From Candidatus Methanophagales archaeon (lineage in GTDB: Archaea > Halobacteriota > Syntropharchaeia > Alkanophagales > Methanospirareceae), in assembly GCA_030602585.1 (NCBI GenBank), contig JAUVZJ010000007.1, positions 1 through 56,283 on the forward strand: a stretch of 56,283 nt of DNA, in the 5' to 3' direction. The first letter of the stretch is position 1, and the number at the start of each line of letters is the position of its first letter. Below the pieces are notes generated by a model. The model was not told the origin of the DNA, did not search any database, and worked only from the letters and a program-made list of their open reading frames with translations. Shown in pieces: positions 8,705-17,269 of the stretch. A program made the translations under genes and the position numbers.

Positions 8705-10189
8705 CTACTTCTCTTCTTTCCTCCTAACTATTATCTTCCCTACGCTGATCTCTGCATCCTTCAATATTATTTTTATAGGAGGATTACCACCCGCTCCCGA
8801 TGCCATCACTTGCATGGGAACCTGGTTTTTAGCTTCAACCGGAACTGCCCCTTCCACCAAAGCAGGAGGAGCTGCTACTTCCGCCGCCACTGCCCATCCT
8901 TCTGTTATTCTCACACCGTCAACCTCCCTGATAACACCATTCACGACAGGATGGTCCACTTTCTTTAAGAATTCTTTAAGCTCTTCTATATTCCTTACGT
9001 CCTTCTCTGTCGCTATGCTATCATTCATCTCCTCAGGAATAGCATCTCCTACTCTTTCTTTTAAATCCGACGCCATCCATACCACACGACACCATCCGCC
9101 ATCATACTGTATAAACTTGGGACTGTAGAAGTATTGTATTCCAATCCCAAGGAATCCTTTTACTTGCTTACCACCCCCTACCGAACTCGCAATGATTGAG
9201 AACGGCAGACCAATAGGAGTATCGGAAACTTTCGAACCTCGATGCACCCAGCCCATTCCATCAACTTCCGGTATATAGAATCCCGCTACTTCAAAACACC
9301 CGCAACTCGTATGTGGCTTATCAAGGAATGCATGCAGTTTTATCGAATCATATTCGCCACTTGAAAGCCTTACCGCCGCTTCATTTACTCCGGTATATTC
9401 CCCGCCTATCGGGTCTATGCATTCTCCTTTTAGAATAAGAGCATTTGGTCCCTCAGGGTCAATCCTCGCTGCCGCTCTCGAATCAAACCAGCTCATCGCA
9501 CCACAAAGTGCGGTCCTATCAGGAGACACTACACAAACATTCGTCGGTGCAAATGACTGACAGAGCGTGCATTGATAAAATTCATCCACATCCTCATCGT
9601 GAAGTCCCCTCGCTCGCATGTCCCTCGCTTCGTATATCTTGTTCGCTTCCTCTAACCGCTTTACCACCTCTTCTTCATCCGTTATATACGTAGCATCCAT
9701 TTTCTCGATGAACGGAAGTTCTGCCTTGAAAAGCATCATCGTTGCTCTTCCTATCTGTTTCACTGATTTCAGTCCTTTCTTTACTGTTTCCTTGCTTATC
9801 CTTACCCAGACTTCAGCCCGCTGGTTGAGATGCATATATCCCTGTATATACCCCTGATACTCATGGTTCCTCCGTTCTATAACTGCTTCAAGGTCTTTTT
9901 CTATCTGCTCTCCATATACCCTGTATATCATTGCATATCCATACGTACCGCCTTCCTCCATACCATCCAGGTCAGGTCCTATTAGACTGACCTCGCCATC
10001 TTTTATCTTCTCTGGCTCAGGTTCAAAGAGAACAAGCTCGAATCCCGGTTTATCCTGTCCACCTAACTCCACGTACATCCCGGCTTTTCTTATCCTTTCG
10101 CCCTCATACATGGGGTTTATATCGAAAGGGAACTTCTCTTCCACTTCTGCTTCTCCCATTTTTATCTTATCCGTCTCTGGATACTTCAT
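8705..10189 (-). CDS. cdhC: Acetyl-CoA decarbonylase/synthase beta subunit (acetyl-CoA synthase, A-cluster)
   Basis: A 494-residue protein similar in length to archaeal CdhC. The A-cluster ligand region is visible: CTLCQ (Cys207, Cys210), further cysteines at 219 and 229, and SCGCFE (Cys296, Cys298). The enzyme joins the methyl group, CO and CoA at a Ni-Ni-[4Fe-4S] centre, or runs the reverse. The last 100 residues are a methionine/proline-rich tail ahead of a final strand. Unlike the common cdhABCDE order, it stands alone here, upstream of a PAS gene and far from cdhDE. A TATA box about 25 bases before the ATG suggests its own leaderless transcript. Confidence 0.95.
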   Translation of the reverse strand: MKYPETDKIKMGEAEVEEKFPFDINPMYEGERIRKAGMYVELGGQDKPGFELVLFEPEPEKIKDGEVSLIGPDLDGMEEGGTYGYAMIYRVYGEQIEKDLEAVIERRNHEYQGYIQGYMHLNQRAEVWVRISKETVKKGLKSVKQIGRATMMLFKAELPFIEKMDATYITDEEEVVKRLEEANKIYEARDMRARGLHDEDVDEFYQCTLCQSFAPTNVCVVSPDRTALCGAMSWFDSRAAARIDPEGPNALILKGECIDPIGGEYTGVNEAAVRLSSGEYDSIKLHAFLDKPHTSCGCFEVAGFYIPEVDGMGWVHRGSKVSDTPIGLPFSIIASSVGGGKQVKGFLGIGIQYFYSPKFIQYDGGWCRVVWMASDLKERVGDAIPEEMNDSIATEKDVRNIEELKEFLKKVDHPVVNGVIREVDGVRITEGWAVAAEVAAPPALVEGAVPVEAKNQVPMQVMASGAGGNPPIKIILKDAEISVGKIIVRRKEEK

Positions 10190-10208
10190 AAAGAATAGTC
10201 CTTAAAAA

Positions 10209-10218
10209 GGTTTATACA
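10209..10218 (-). promoter_or_regulatory. TATA box for cdhC
   Basis: The minus strand reads TGTATAAACC roughly 20-30 bases before the cdhC ATG at 10189. No Shine-Dalgarno lies between, consistent with a leaderless mRNA. Confidence 0.5.
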
Positions 10219-10267
10219 ATGTTTGAAATGACCTTAAGATAACGAGCAATTGTCAATTAATATCACT

Positions 10268-11173
10268 TCAATATCTTAACAATTTCAGCAATAGCGCTTT
10301 TTGTGCATGAAGCCGGTTCTCAGCTTGCTCAAATATCACTGAGTTATCGGAGTTCATCACCTCCTCTGTTATCTCCTCACCTATATGCACCGGCATGCAG
10401 TGCATTATTATAACGTCTTCCTTTGCAACCCGCACCAAATCCTCGTTTAGCTGATAAATCTTTAAATCATTCTTCCTTTTCTCATTCTCGCCCTCTTCTC
10501 CCATTGATACCCATACATCGGTGTATAGCACGTCGGCATCAACAGCAGCTTCTTCTGTTTTTTCACTTATTTCCACCTCACAGCCCATTTCCTTCGCTTT
10601 TTCTACCATCTCTTCGTCCGGCTCGTATCCCTCTGGACACGCCACAGACATATTCATGCCTGTAATCGCAGCACCACCGATTAACGAGTTGCATACGTTA
10701 TTCCCATCCCCGACCCACGCTACTTTAACACCCGCAAATTTTTTCTTATACGCCCTTATCGTCATCAGGTCTGCCAGCGTCTGACAGGGATGCTCCAGAT
10801 CAGTTAACCCGTTTATTACTGGAATCGAAGCATATTTCGCAAACTCCTCCACCGTATCATGCCGGTATGCTCTTATCATAACTGCATCAACGTAAGAGGA
10901 AAGCACTATCGCCGTTTCTCTTATCCGTTCCCCCCTTCCCAGTTGTAACTCGTTCCAATTTAGACTTATCACATTCCCGCCTAACTCCTGCATCGCCACC
11001 TCAAAGGAGACACGAGTGCGAGTAGAAGGTTTCTCGAAGATCAATGCTAATGTCTTGCCTTCCAGGTACTTCGCTTTTACACCTTCTTTTCGCTCACTTT
11101 TCAGCTCTTCGCCTTTTTCTATTATCGCCTCTATTTCCGCAAGCGAAAGGTCAAATATCGAGATTAGCCTCAT
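10268..11173 (-). CDS. argF: Ornithine carbamoyltransferase
   Basis: A 301-residue protein with all hallmark motifs: the carbamoyl-phosphate site STRTR (residues 50-54), HPCQ (128-131), the ornithine-side SMGEE loop and HCMP near residue 260. It makes citrulline from ornithine and carbamoyl phosphate in arginine biosynthesis. The frame opens with a TTG five codons upstream, but the ATG at 11173 (MRLISIFDLS) matches the family start. It lies alone, upstream of cdhC on the same strand. Confidence 0.93.
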   Translation of the reverse strand: MRLISIFDLSLAEIEAIIEKGEELKSERKEGVKAKYLEGKTLALIFEKPSTRTRVSFEVAMQELGGNVISLNWNELQLGRGERIRETAIVLSSYVDAVMIRAYRHDTVEEFAKYASIPVINGLTDLEHPCQTLADLMTIRAYKKKFAGVKVAWVGDGNNVCNSLIGGAAITGMNMSVACPEGYEPDEEMVEKAKEMGCEVEISEKTEEAAVDADVLYTDVWVSMGEEGENEKRKNDLKIYQLNEDLVRVAKEDVIIMHCMPVHIGEEITEEVMNSDNSVIFEQAENRLHAQKALLLKLLRY

Positions 11174-11438
11174 AATTATAAAAAACAAATTAAAATAAAT
11201 TAAAAGGATCTTCGACAGTATATAAACCTTAACTCTTCCAATTTTACCAAGAAAAATTACATTGTTGGAGGTTATGAGTTATTACAGGATGTTTTTTAGA
11301 AAGTAAATGTTAAAGCTTTTTGATTCTTCTTCCATACCTTGGTAACAAAACTGTAATTCGCCTATTGAATGTATCTATACATGGCAACCATACTGCTACC
11401 TTTTTTATATTACCCACTCCAATTTCTATCATATACGA

Positions 11439-12875
11439 ATGAAAGCAGAAGAGGAAATATTCAACAAAATAATTGATGCTATTCAGGACATCGGTGAAAC
11501 GGGCGCAACCATAGATGAGATATCGAAGGTGGTGCCCCTCGAAAGGCATACATTGTCCAAATATATGAATCACTTGAGGGCGGATGGGCGCGTCTCTTAC
11601 AAGCGAATAGGAAGAGCGAAGGTATGGTTCGTGAGCAAAGCGCCCCTGCAGCATATCTTCAGGTTAAGCGAAGAAGAGAAGACCTATACCGAGAAGATTT
11701 TCTCTCACATTCTCTCTGATATGCCCGAAGGCGTTCTGATTCTCGACTTTGATTACAATATCCTCTTCATGAACCGGTATTTGACCGCTCTTTTTGGCGA
11801 TTGCATCGGACAAAAATATTATCGTGCCTTCTTCGGCTCTTCTCAGGAACCCAGCGGAATAGCGGAGGTTATTGAAGGAAAGGCAGAAGAAGTCGAGAGC
11901 CAGGTGGAAGATAAAGAGGGGAGAATACTGGACATCAAAGCGAGGAGAGTGGAAAATCCTGACGGCTCCTTCTCCATCATCGCTATCATCCGCGACGTAA
12001 CCGAAAAGGTGATGTATGAGGGGCGAATAAAAAATCTCTCGGAACTGCACCGTCTGCTCGGAGAATCGGTTAACAGGTCTTATACCATTGACCAACTGTG
12101 TTCCACGATACTCAAAAACTTGCGAGATATAATCGAGTTCGATATGGGCGATATATTGATTTACGATCCGGTTAAAGACATACTTTCCAGTTATGCTCTG
12201 ATAGGTTACTCACGTGAAGAGGAAACCAGTGAAGCGGAGGAATGGAAAAGAGGAATAGCATTGGAAGCAATCCACCGTAAGGAAGCCTTCTTTTTCGATT
12301 CCACAGAAAAAGGCATGGATGAGAATGAACTTGCCCGAACCGCTTCCAACTTAGCCGATAAATATAATCTTCAAGAGGTGTATGCAATTCCTCTGAAAAC
12401 CAAAGGGGAGATTCACGGTGCACTACTAATATTTACTAAAAAGGAAAAGATGCTTTCAAAAGAGGATAGAGGGTTACTTGAAGGCGTATCAGAAGCGATT
12501 GCTGGTGGTATTGCAAAAATTAAGGCTGAAGAAGGGTTAATACTTAAAGCTAATGCTTTTGAAATTTCTCTCAATCCAATTCTTATGGCTGATATGGAAG
12601 GCAAACTAACTTATGTGAATCCCGCTTTCCTGAGGGTATGGGGCTATGATAGGGAGGGTGAGGTTTTAGGACGACCATGCGCAGAGTTCTGGAAAGCTGA
12701 AGATGTTGTAACTGCGGTGCATGAAAAAGGTAGCTGGGAAGGGGATTTGATTGCGTTGCGAAAAGACGGTTCAGAATTCAATACTCGATTATCCGCTTCG
12801 CTAATAATAGGTAAAAAAGGACCTCTTCAATTGGTTGCTGTCGCCATGCTGGAAAATAAAAATCGAAAACTTTAA
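11439..12875 (+). CDS. HTH-PAS-GAF-PAS one-component regulator
   Basis: A 478-residue soluble protein. Residues 1-70 form a winged-helix-like domain (GATIDEISKVVPLERHTLSKYMNHL) ending in a wing (RIGRAKVWFV). A PAS domain covers about 85-190 and a GAF domain about 205-365. A second PAS domain runs from about 370 to 475. No histidine kinase or receiver is present, so DNA binding is the likely output. The gene leads a run with a receiver and a PAS histidine kinase, and all three may sense one signal. A TTTTTATA box at 11402-11409 sits about 30 bases before the ATG. Confidence 0.8.
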   Translation: MKAEEEIFNKIIDAIQDIGETGATIDEISKVVPLERHTLSKYMNHLRADGRVSYKRIGRAKVWFVSKAPLQHIFRLSEEEKTYTEKIFSHILSDMPEGVLILDFDYNILFMNRYLTALFGDCIGQKYYRAFFGSSQEPSGIAEVIEGKAEEVESQVEDKEGRILDIKARRVENPDGSFSIIAIIRDVTEKVMYEGRIKNLSELHRLLGESVNRSYTIDQLCSTILKNLRDIIEFDMGDILIYDPVKDILSSYALIGYSREEETSEAEEWKRGIALEAIHRKEAFFFDSTEKGMDENELARTASNLADKYNLQEVYAIPLKTKGEIHGALLIFTKKEKMLSKEDRGLLEGVSEAIAGGIAKIKAEEGLILKANAFEISLNPILMADMEGKLTYVNPAFLRVWGYDREGEVLGRPCAEFWKAEDVVTAVHEKGSWEGDLIALRKDGSEFNTRLSASLIIGKKGPLQLVAVAMLENKNRKL

Positions 12876-12907
12876 AGAGGAATAGCCACCTCTAAAAGAT
12901 AGAAACA

Positions 12908-13288
12908 ATGACCGGAACTGAAACGGTTATGATTGTGGATGACGAACCGGATGTTCTGCTCTCGGTTGCGCAAATCCTGGAAGCAAACAATTACCGAGCA
13001 ATCAAAGCAAAAGATGGGCATGAGTGCTTGGATAAATTAAAGGAAGAAATCCCCGGCGTCCTTCTGCTGGATATAATGATGCCCGGCTTGACTTGTAAGG
13101 AAATATTGGGGATGCTAGAAAAAGACAGTAGATTGGCAAAGATAAAAATTATATTTCTGACTGCTGTTCATTTGCTGGAAGCGGAAGAGGAGGAGTTGCT
13201 TGCTTCGAACCAGGTTGTAGATTTTATAGAAAAGCCGTTTACGGTAAGAAGAATGCTTGATGCGATTGCGAGAGCGATAAAAGAATGA
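12908..13288 (+). CDS. Stand-alone response-regulator receiver (CheY-like)
   Basis: A 126-residue receiver domain. The acidic pair is in VDDEPD, the phospho-acceptor Asp is in LLLDIMMPG, the conserved Thr in FLTA and the Lys in EKPF. There is no output domain. It ends five to eight bases before the histidine kinase gene that follows, so the two are very likely partners and co-translated. Confidence 0.9.
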   Translation: MTGTETVMIVDDEPDVLLSVAQILEANNYRAIKAKDGHECLDKLKEEIPGVLLLDIMMPGLTCKEILGMLEKDSRLAKIKIIFLTAVHLLEAEEEELLASNQVVDFIEKPFTVRRMLDAIARAIKE

Positions 13289-13295
13289 GGTTGTG

Positions 13296-15905
13296 ATGGA
13301 AAACGGACACCCCTTTGTTGTCATAAAGGACGTGAATAAAATTCGTGTATTATTTGTCACAATATTAGCATGTGTCATTTTAACTTTTTATGTCAGTTTT
13401 TTCGTGAAACAAGCAATTGTATATTCGCATTTTTTCTATATTCCCATCCTCTTAGCAGGCGTGTGGTATCACCGGAAGGCGGTTTACGTTGCTCTATTTC
13501 TCGGTTCAATCCATATTCTTGCAACATATTTCTTCATGGTGGCTTCCTTCACCGATACAATGGCAACCGTTGAAAGAATGATTTTTTTCGTAGCGGTGGC
13601 GTATGTCGTTGGAGTTATCAGCGAGAAGGAGGCTAAAGTGAGGGATGCCTATCAGGTGCTGGTGGTTAAGAGAAGAGCAGAAGAGGAGTTGCGTAAGAAG
13701 GAGGAGAAATATCGCTCCCTCGTAGAGTCCACTGATGATTCCGTATATTTAGTGGATATGGATTGCAGGTATCTGTTCATGAACGAAAAACATCTATCGA
13801 GGTTGGGGCTGACAAGTGACCAATTTCAGGGACGTGCATACGGCGATTTTCATTCAGCAGGGGATGCGAAACGGTTCGCTGATAAGATCAACCACACTTT
13901 TGAGACCGGGACGTCGGTCCAGCACGAATACAGAGACAGCGAGCGAAAATGCTACCTGAAAACATTAAGTCCTGTTAGAGACCCAAAAACAGGTATGGTA
14001 ACGGCTGTAACGGTTATTTCAAAAGACATCACCTGGCTGAAACGCACGGAGAAGGAACTGAGAGAAACGAGGGATTATTTGGATAATGTTATTGCGAGTT
14101 CTGCGGACACGATTACGGTCGTGGACATGAACGGGATTGTGCGAGACTGGAATAAGAGTGCAGAGGGCATCATGGGTTATCGTGCGGATGAGGTGATAGG
14201 GACATCCAACAGGAGATTTTTCGCGGAGCCCGAAGAAGCGGATAGGATAATGGAACGTGTGCAGAGGGAAGGAGAGATTAATAACCATCGGACACTCGTG
14301 TTGAGGAAGGATGGAAAGCCAGTTCATATCAGCATGTCCGCGGCATTGTTGAAGGACAAGAACGGCGTGCCGATTGGCACTGTCCGTGTGAGCAGAGATA
14401 TAACAAAAGAGGTGGAGCTGGAGGAGCGGATAAAAGAAGAGCGGGACAACCTGAATTTAATATTTGAAAGCATGGCTGATGGCGTGTATCTCTTCTCAGA
14501 GGACTACGAAGTAGAGTTTATGAACAAGGTTTTGCGTGATAAATTTGGAGACCAGGTCGGTCGTATTTGCTATAAGGTGTTTCATGACAGGGAGGAATCA
14601 TGTCCTCTATGTAAATATTCGGAGGTGATGAAAGGAAAGACAGTGAGGTGGGAATGGCACTCTCGCAGGACAAATAAGACTTACGACCTCATTGAGACGC
14701 CTCTGAAGAATATTGACGGCTCCATATCAAAATTAACGATGTTTAGAGATATAACCGAGTGGAAGCGGGCGGAGGACGCACTGCGAGCATCTGAGAAACA
14801 GTTGAGAGAAATATTTGAAAGCATGACTGATGGCGTGTATCTCGTCTCAGAGGACTATAAAGTAGCGTTTATGAACAGGGTTTTGCGGGAAGAGTTTGGA
14901 GACCAGGTCGGTCGTATTTGCCATAGGGTGTTTCACGGGAGGGAGGAACCCTGCCCCAGGTGTAAACACCCGGAGGTGATAAAGGGAAAGACAGTAAGGT
15001 GGGAGTGGTACTCTCGCAGGATGAATAAAACTTATGACCTCATTGAGACGCCGCTGAGAAATATTGACGGAAGTATATCAAAATTAACGATATTTAGAGA
15101 CGTCACCGAGCAAAAGCGAGCGGAGGAGGAAATTCGAAAGCTCAACCGGGAGCTGGAGTTGCAAGTGGTGGACCTGGAAGAGGTGACACGGATGAAGACC
15201 GAATTCCTGTCCCTAACATCGCATGAATTGAGAACCCCTATGACACCCATGAAAGCGCAATTAGAAATGCTACAAGAGGGATATAAAGGGAAAATGAGCG
15301 AGGAACAAAAAGAGAGCATAGTGGTCGTTCTCAGAAATCTAACGAGGTTGAATAATTTGATTGAAGACATCCTGGATATTTCAAGAATGGAAGCAGGGAG
15401 AATCATGATATATTTCGAGTCTATGAGTATCAATGATGCAGTTAAGGAAGCAATAATAATGCAGGAACCTTTCGCTGAGGAAAAAGGTCTTAAGATAAGA
15501 GCGAGATTTGCCGAATTGCCGACCATAATTGGCGATGCCGAAAGATTAAGGCAGGTAATAGGTAATTTAATAAACAATGCAATAAAATTTTCGGAAAAAT
15601 CATCAGAGGTGGTCGTCGAAACCCGGCGAGTGGGGGGAAACGTTCTGTTTAGTATAACGGATAATGGTATTGGAATTTCAAAGGAGGATAAAGAGAAATT
15701 GTTCAAACCATTCTCGCAAATTGACACTTCTATGGGAAGGGAACATGGGGGAAGTGGTTTAGGATTAGCCATCGCTAAGGGAATCATTCAAGCGCATAAT
15801 GGTGAGATATGGGTGAAAAGCGGGTTGGGAAAAGGCGCGACTTTCTATTTCTCTATACCCATAAACCAGAAAATTGTAGAAAAAGACGCTCCTTATATCG
15901 GCTAA
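13296..15905 (+). CDS. Membrane multi-PAS histidine kinase
   Basis: About 869 residues. An N-terminal membrane sensor of three or four helices occupies roughly residues 10-110. Four PAS domains follow (about 130-250, 255-375, 380-490 and 500-610). A HisKA domain with His643 (SHELRTP) and an HATPase domain with NxxxNAIKFS, DNGIGI and GSGLGLAI complete it. PAS3 and PAS4 are tandem copies, each carrying a CPxCK motif. PAS2-PAS3 are nearly identical to a part of the kinase at 41637. The ATG at 13296 follows GAGG; a GTG one codon earlier is possible. Confidence 0.9.
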   Translation: MENGHPFVVIKDVNKIRVLFVTILACVILTFYVSFFVKQAIVYSHFFYIPILLAGVWYHRKAVYVALFLGSIHILATYFFMVASFTDTMATVERMIFFVAVAYVVGVISEKEAKVRDAYQVLVVKRRAEEELRKKEEKYRSLVESTDDSVYLVDMDCRYLFMNEKHLSRLGLTSDQFQGRAYGDFHSAGDAKRFADKINHTFETGTSVQHEYRDSERKCYLKTLSPVRDPKTGMVTAVTVISKDITWLKRTEKELRETRDYLDNVIASSADTITVVDMNGIVRDWNKSAEGIMGYRADEVIGTSNRRFFAEPEEADRIMERVQREGEINNHRTLVLRKDGKPVHISMSAALLKDKNGVPIGTVRVSRDITKEVELEERIKEERDNLNLIFESMADGVYLFSEDYEVEFMNKVLRDKFGDQVGRICYKVFHDREESCPLCKYSEVMKGKTVRWEWHSRRTNKTYDLIETPLKNIDGSISKLTMFRDITEWKRAEDALRASEKQLREIFESMTDGVYLVSEDYKVAFMNRVLREEFGDQVGRICHRVFHGREEPCPRCKHPEVIKGKTVRWEWYSRRMNKTYDLIETPLRNIDGSISKLTIFRDVTEQKRAEEEIRKLNRELELQVVDLEEVTRMKTEFLSLTSHELRTPMTPMKAQLEMLQEGYKGKMSEEQKESIVVVLRNLTRLNNLIEDILDISRMEAGRIMIYFESMSINDAVKEAIIMQEPFAEEKGLKIRARFAELPTIIGDAERLRQVIGNLINNAIKFSEKSSEVVVETRRVGGNVLFSITDNGIGISKEDKEKLFKPFSQIDTSMGREHGGSGLGLAIAKGIIQAHNGEIWVKSGLGKGATFYFSIPINQKIVEKDAPYIG
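14061..14759 (+). repeat. 699-base PAS module, copy 1 (inverted partner at 42360)
   Basis: This segment encodes 233 residues spanning two PAS domains. It aligns without gaps with the minus-strand segment 42360-43058; the proteins differ at only a few dozen positions. The two copies lie in opposite orientation about 28 kb apart. Confidence 0.85.
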
Positions 15906-15949
15906 ACCGGAGCGCGTACCGTAAGGCACAATAAGGCGATTGGAAAAAA

Positions 15950-17269
15950 ATGAATACTTTCTCTTTGCTCAACGCAAGGATTCAAGAGGTATTAGGAAAG
16001 ACATTTTCTATACCAACGGAACCGCAGGAATTAGGTATCCCACTTATTTTAGAGGGTAAAGACGTGTTGCTCATAGCACCTACGGGTTCTGGTAAGACAG
16101 AAGCGGCTGTTCTACCTGTCTTCCACAAGATACTGGAAGATAGAGCGAGGAATAGGAAGGAAAAGGGTTTCTATGCTCTTTATATCACGCCTTTACGTGC
16201 TTTAAACCGTGACATGCTTTCAAGGTTAGAGCGATGGGGAGAAGAGCTTGGGATTAACATAGAGGTAAGGCACGGAGACACCAGCACGTATGCAAGGAGA
16301 AGACAAGCCCTGAAGCCTCCTGATATGCTTATCACCACGCCGGAAACGATACAGGCGATAATTCCGGGTGCGAGGTTGAAAGAGAACTTGAAATCCGTGA
16401 AGCACGTGATAATAGACGAAGTGCATGAATTAGCGAATTCTAAACGCGGTGCTCAGCTTGCAATTGCGTTAGAGCGAATAACAGAACTCGCAGGCAATTT
16501 TCAGCGAATATGTCTGTCCGCAACGGTTGGAAATCCGGAAGAAGTAGCGAAGTTCTTCGCCAGTCATAAAAAGATGCAGGTGGTGAACGCGGTTTCCACA
16601 AAAACGATTGAAATAGAGGTTTTAAGTCCCGAAAGGATGGAAAAAGACGTGATGACTGCAAAATTAGCCGTTGACCCAGAGGTGATAGCACATGTGAGAA
16701 TCATAAGGGACGTGGTGAAAGCGGGAAAATCGAGTTTGATATTTGTAAACACGAGAAGAGCGGCGGAGATGCTTGCATCGCTTATAAACAAGTTTGAAAG
16801 CGGGTTAATCGGTGTTCATCACGGCTCACTGTCAAAGGAAATGAGGATAGAAGCGGAGGAAAAACTTAAAAGAGGAGAGATAAAAGGGCTTATTTGCACC
16901 AGTTCCATGGAATTAGGGATTGACATCGGCTCGATTGATATGGTGATTCAGTATGCATCGCCAAGAGAAGTTACGAGATTAGTGCAAAGAGTGGGTCGTG
17001 CCTCGCATTTTTTTCAAAAAACTTCTAAAGGCAAGGTAATTGCACTTACTCCTGACGACGTGGCAGAATCGGTGGTGATTGCAAAGAGAGCGAAGGCGGG
17101 GGAAATAGAGGATATAAAGCTGAAGGAATGCTCATTGGACGTCTTAGCGAATCAAATTTGCGGTATGTTACTGGACTCTGGTGTGATTTCGTTGGATAAA
17201 CTTCATTCGCTGATAAAAAAGGCGTATATCCTTTCAGGAATATCTCTTTTGAAGCGATGGTGCGCGTGA
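15950..17269 (+). CDS. lhr: Lhr-type superfamily 2 helicase, N-terminal part (frameshifted)
   Basis: The frame encodes 439 residues: both RecA-like helicase domains. Walker A is APTGSGKTEA (residues 43-50), the DEVH box is IIDEVHELANSKRG, motif III is LSATVGNP, and motif VI is VQRVGRAS. It belongs to the Lhr family of DNA helicases. The frame ends early after KKAY because of an apparent extra AT at TATAT (17225-17229). Dropping two bases gives continuous reading into the next frame, with KKAYPFRNISFEAMVRV across the junction. The ancestral gene was therefore one reading frame of about 957 residues, a normal Lhr-core size. Confidence 0.85.
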   Translation: MNTFSLLNARIQEVLGKTFSIPTEPQELGIPLILEGKDVLLIAPTGSGKTEAAVLPVFHKILEDRARNRKEKGFYALYITPLRALNRDMLSRLERWGEELGINIEVRHGDTSTYARRRQALKPPDMLITTPETIQAIIPGARLKENLKSVKHVIIDEVHELANSKRGAQLAIALERITELAGNFQRICLSATVGNPEEVAKFFASHKKMQVVNAVSTKTIEIEVLSPERMEKDVMTAKLAVDPEVIAHVRIIRDVVKAGKSSLIFVNTRRAAEMLASLINKFESGLIGVHHGSLSKEMRIEAEEKLKRGEIKGLICTSSMELGIDIGSIDMVIQYASPREVTRLVQRVGRASHFFQKTSKGKVIALTPDDVAESVVIAKRAKAGEIEDIKLKECSLDVLANQICGMLLDSGVISLDKLHSLIKKAYILSGISLLKRWCA

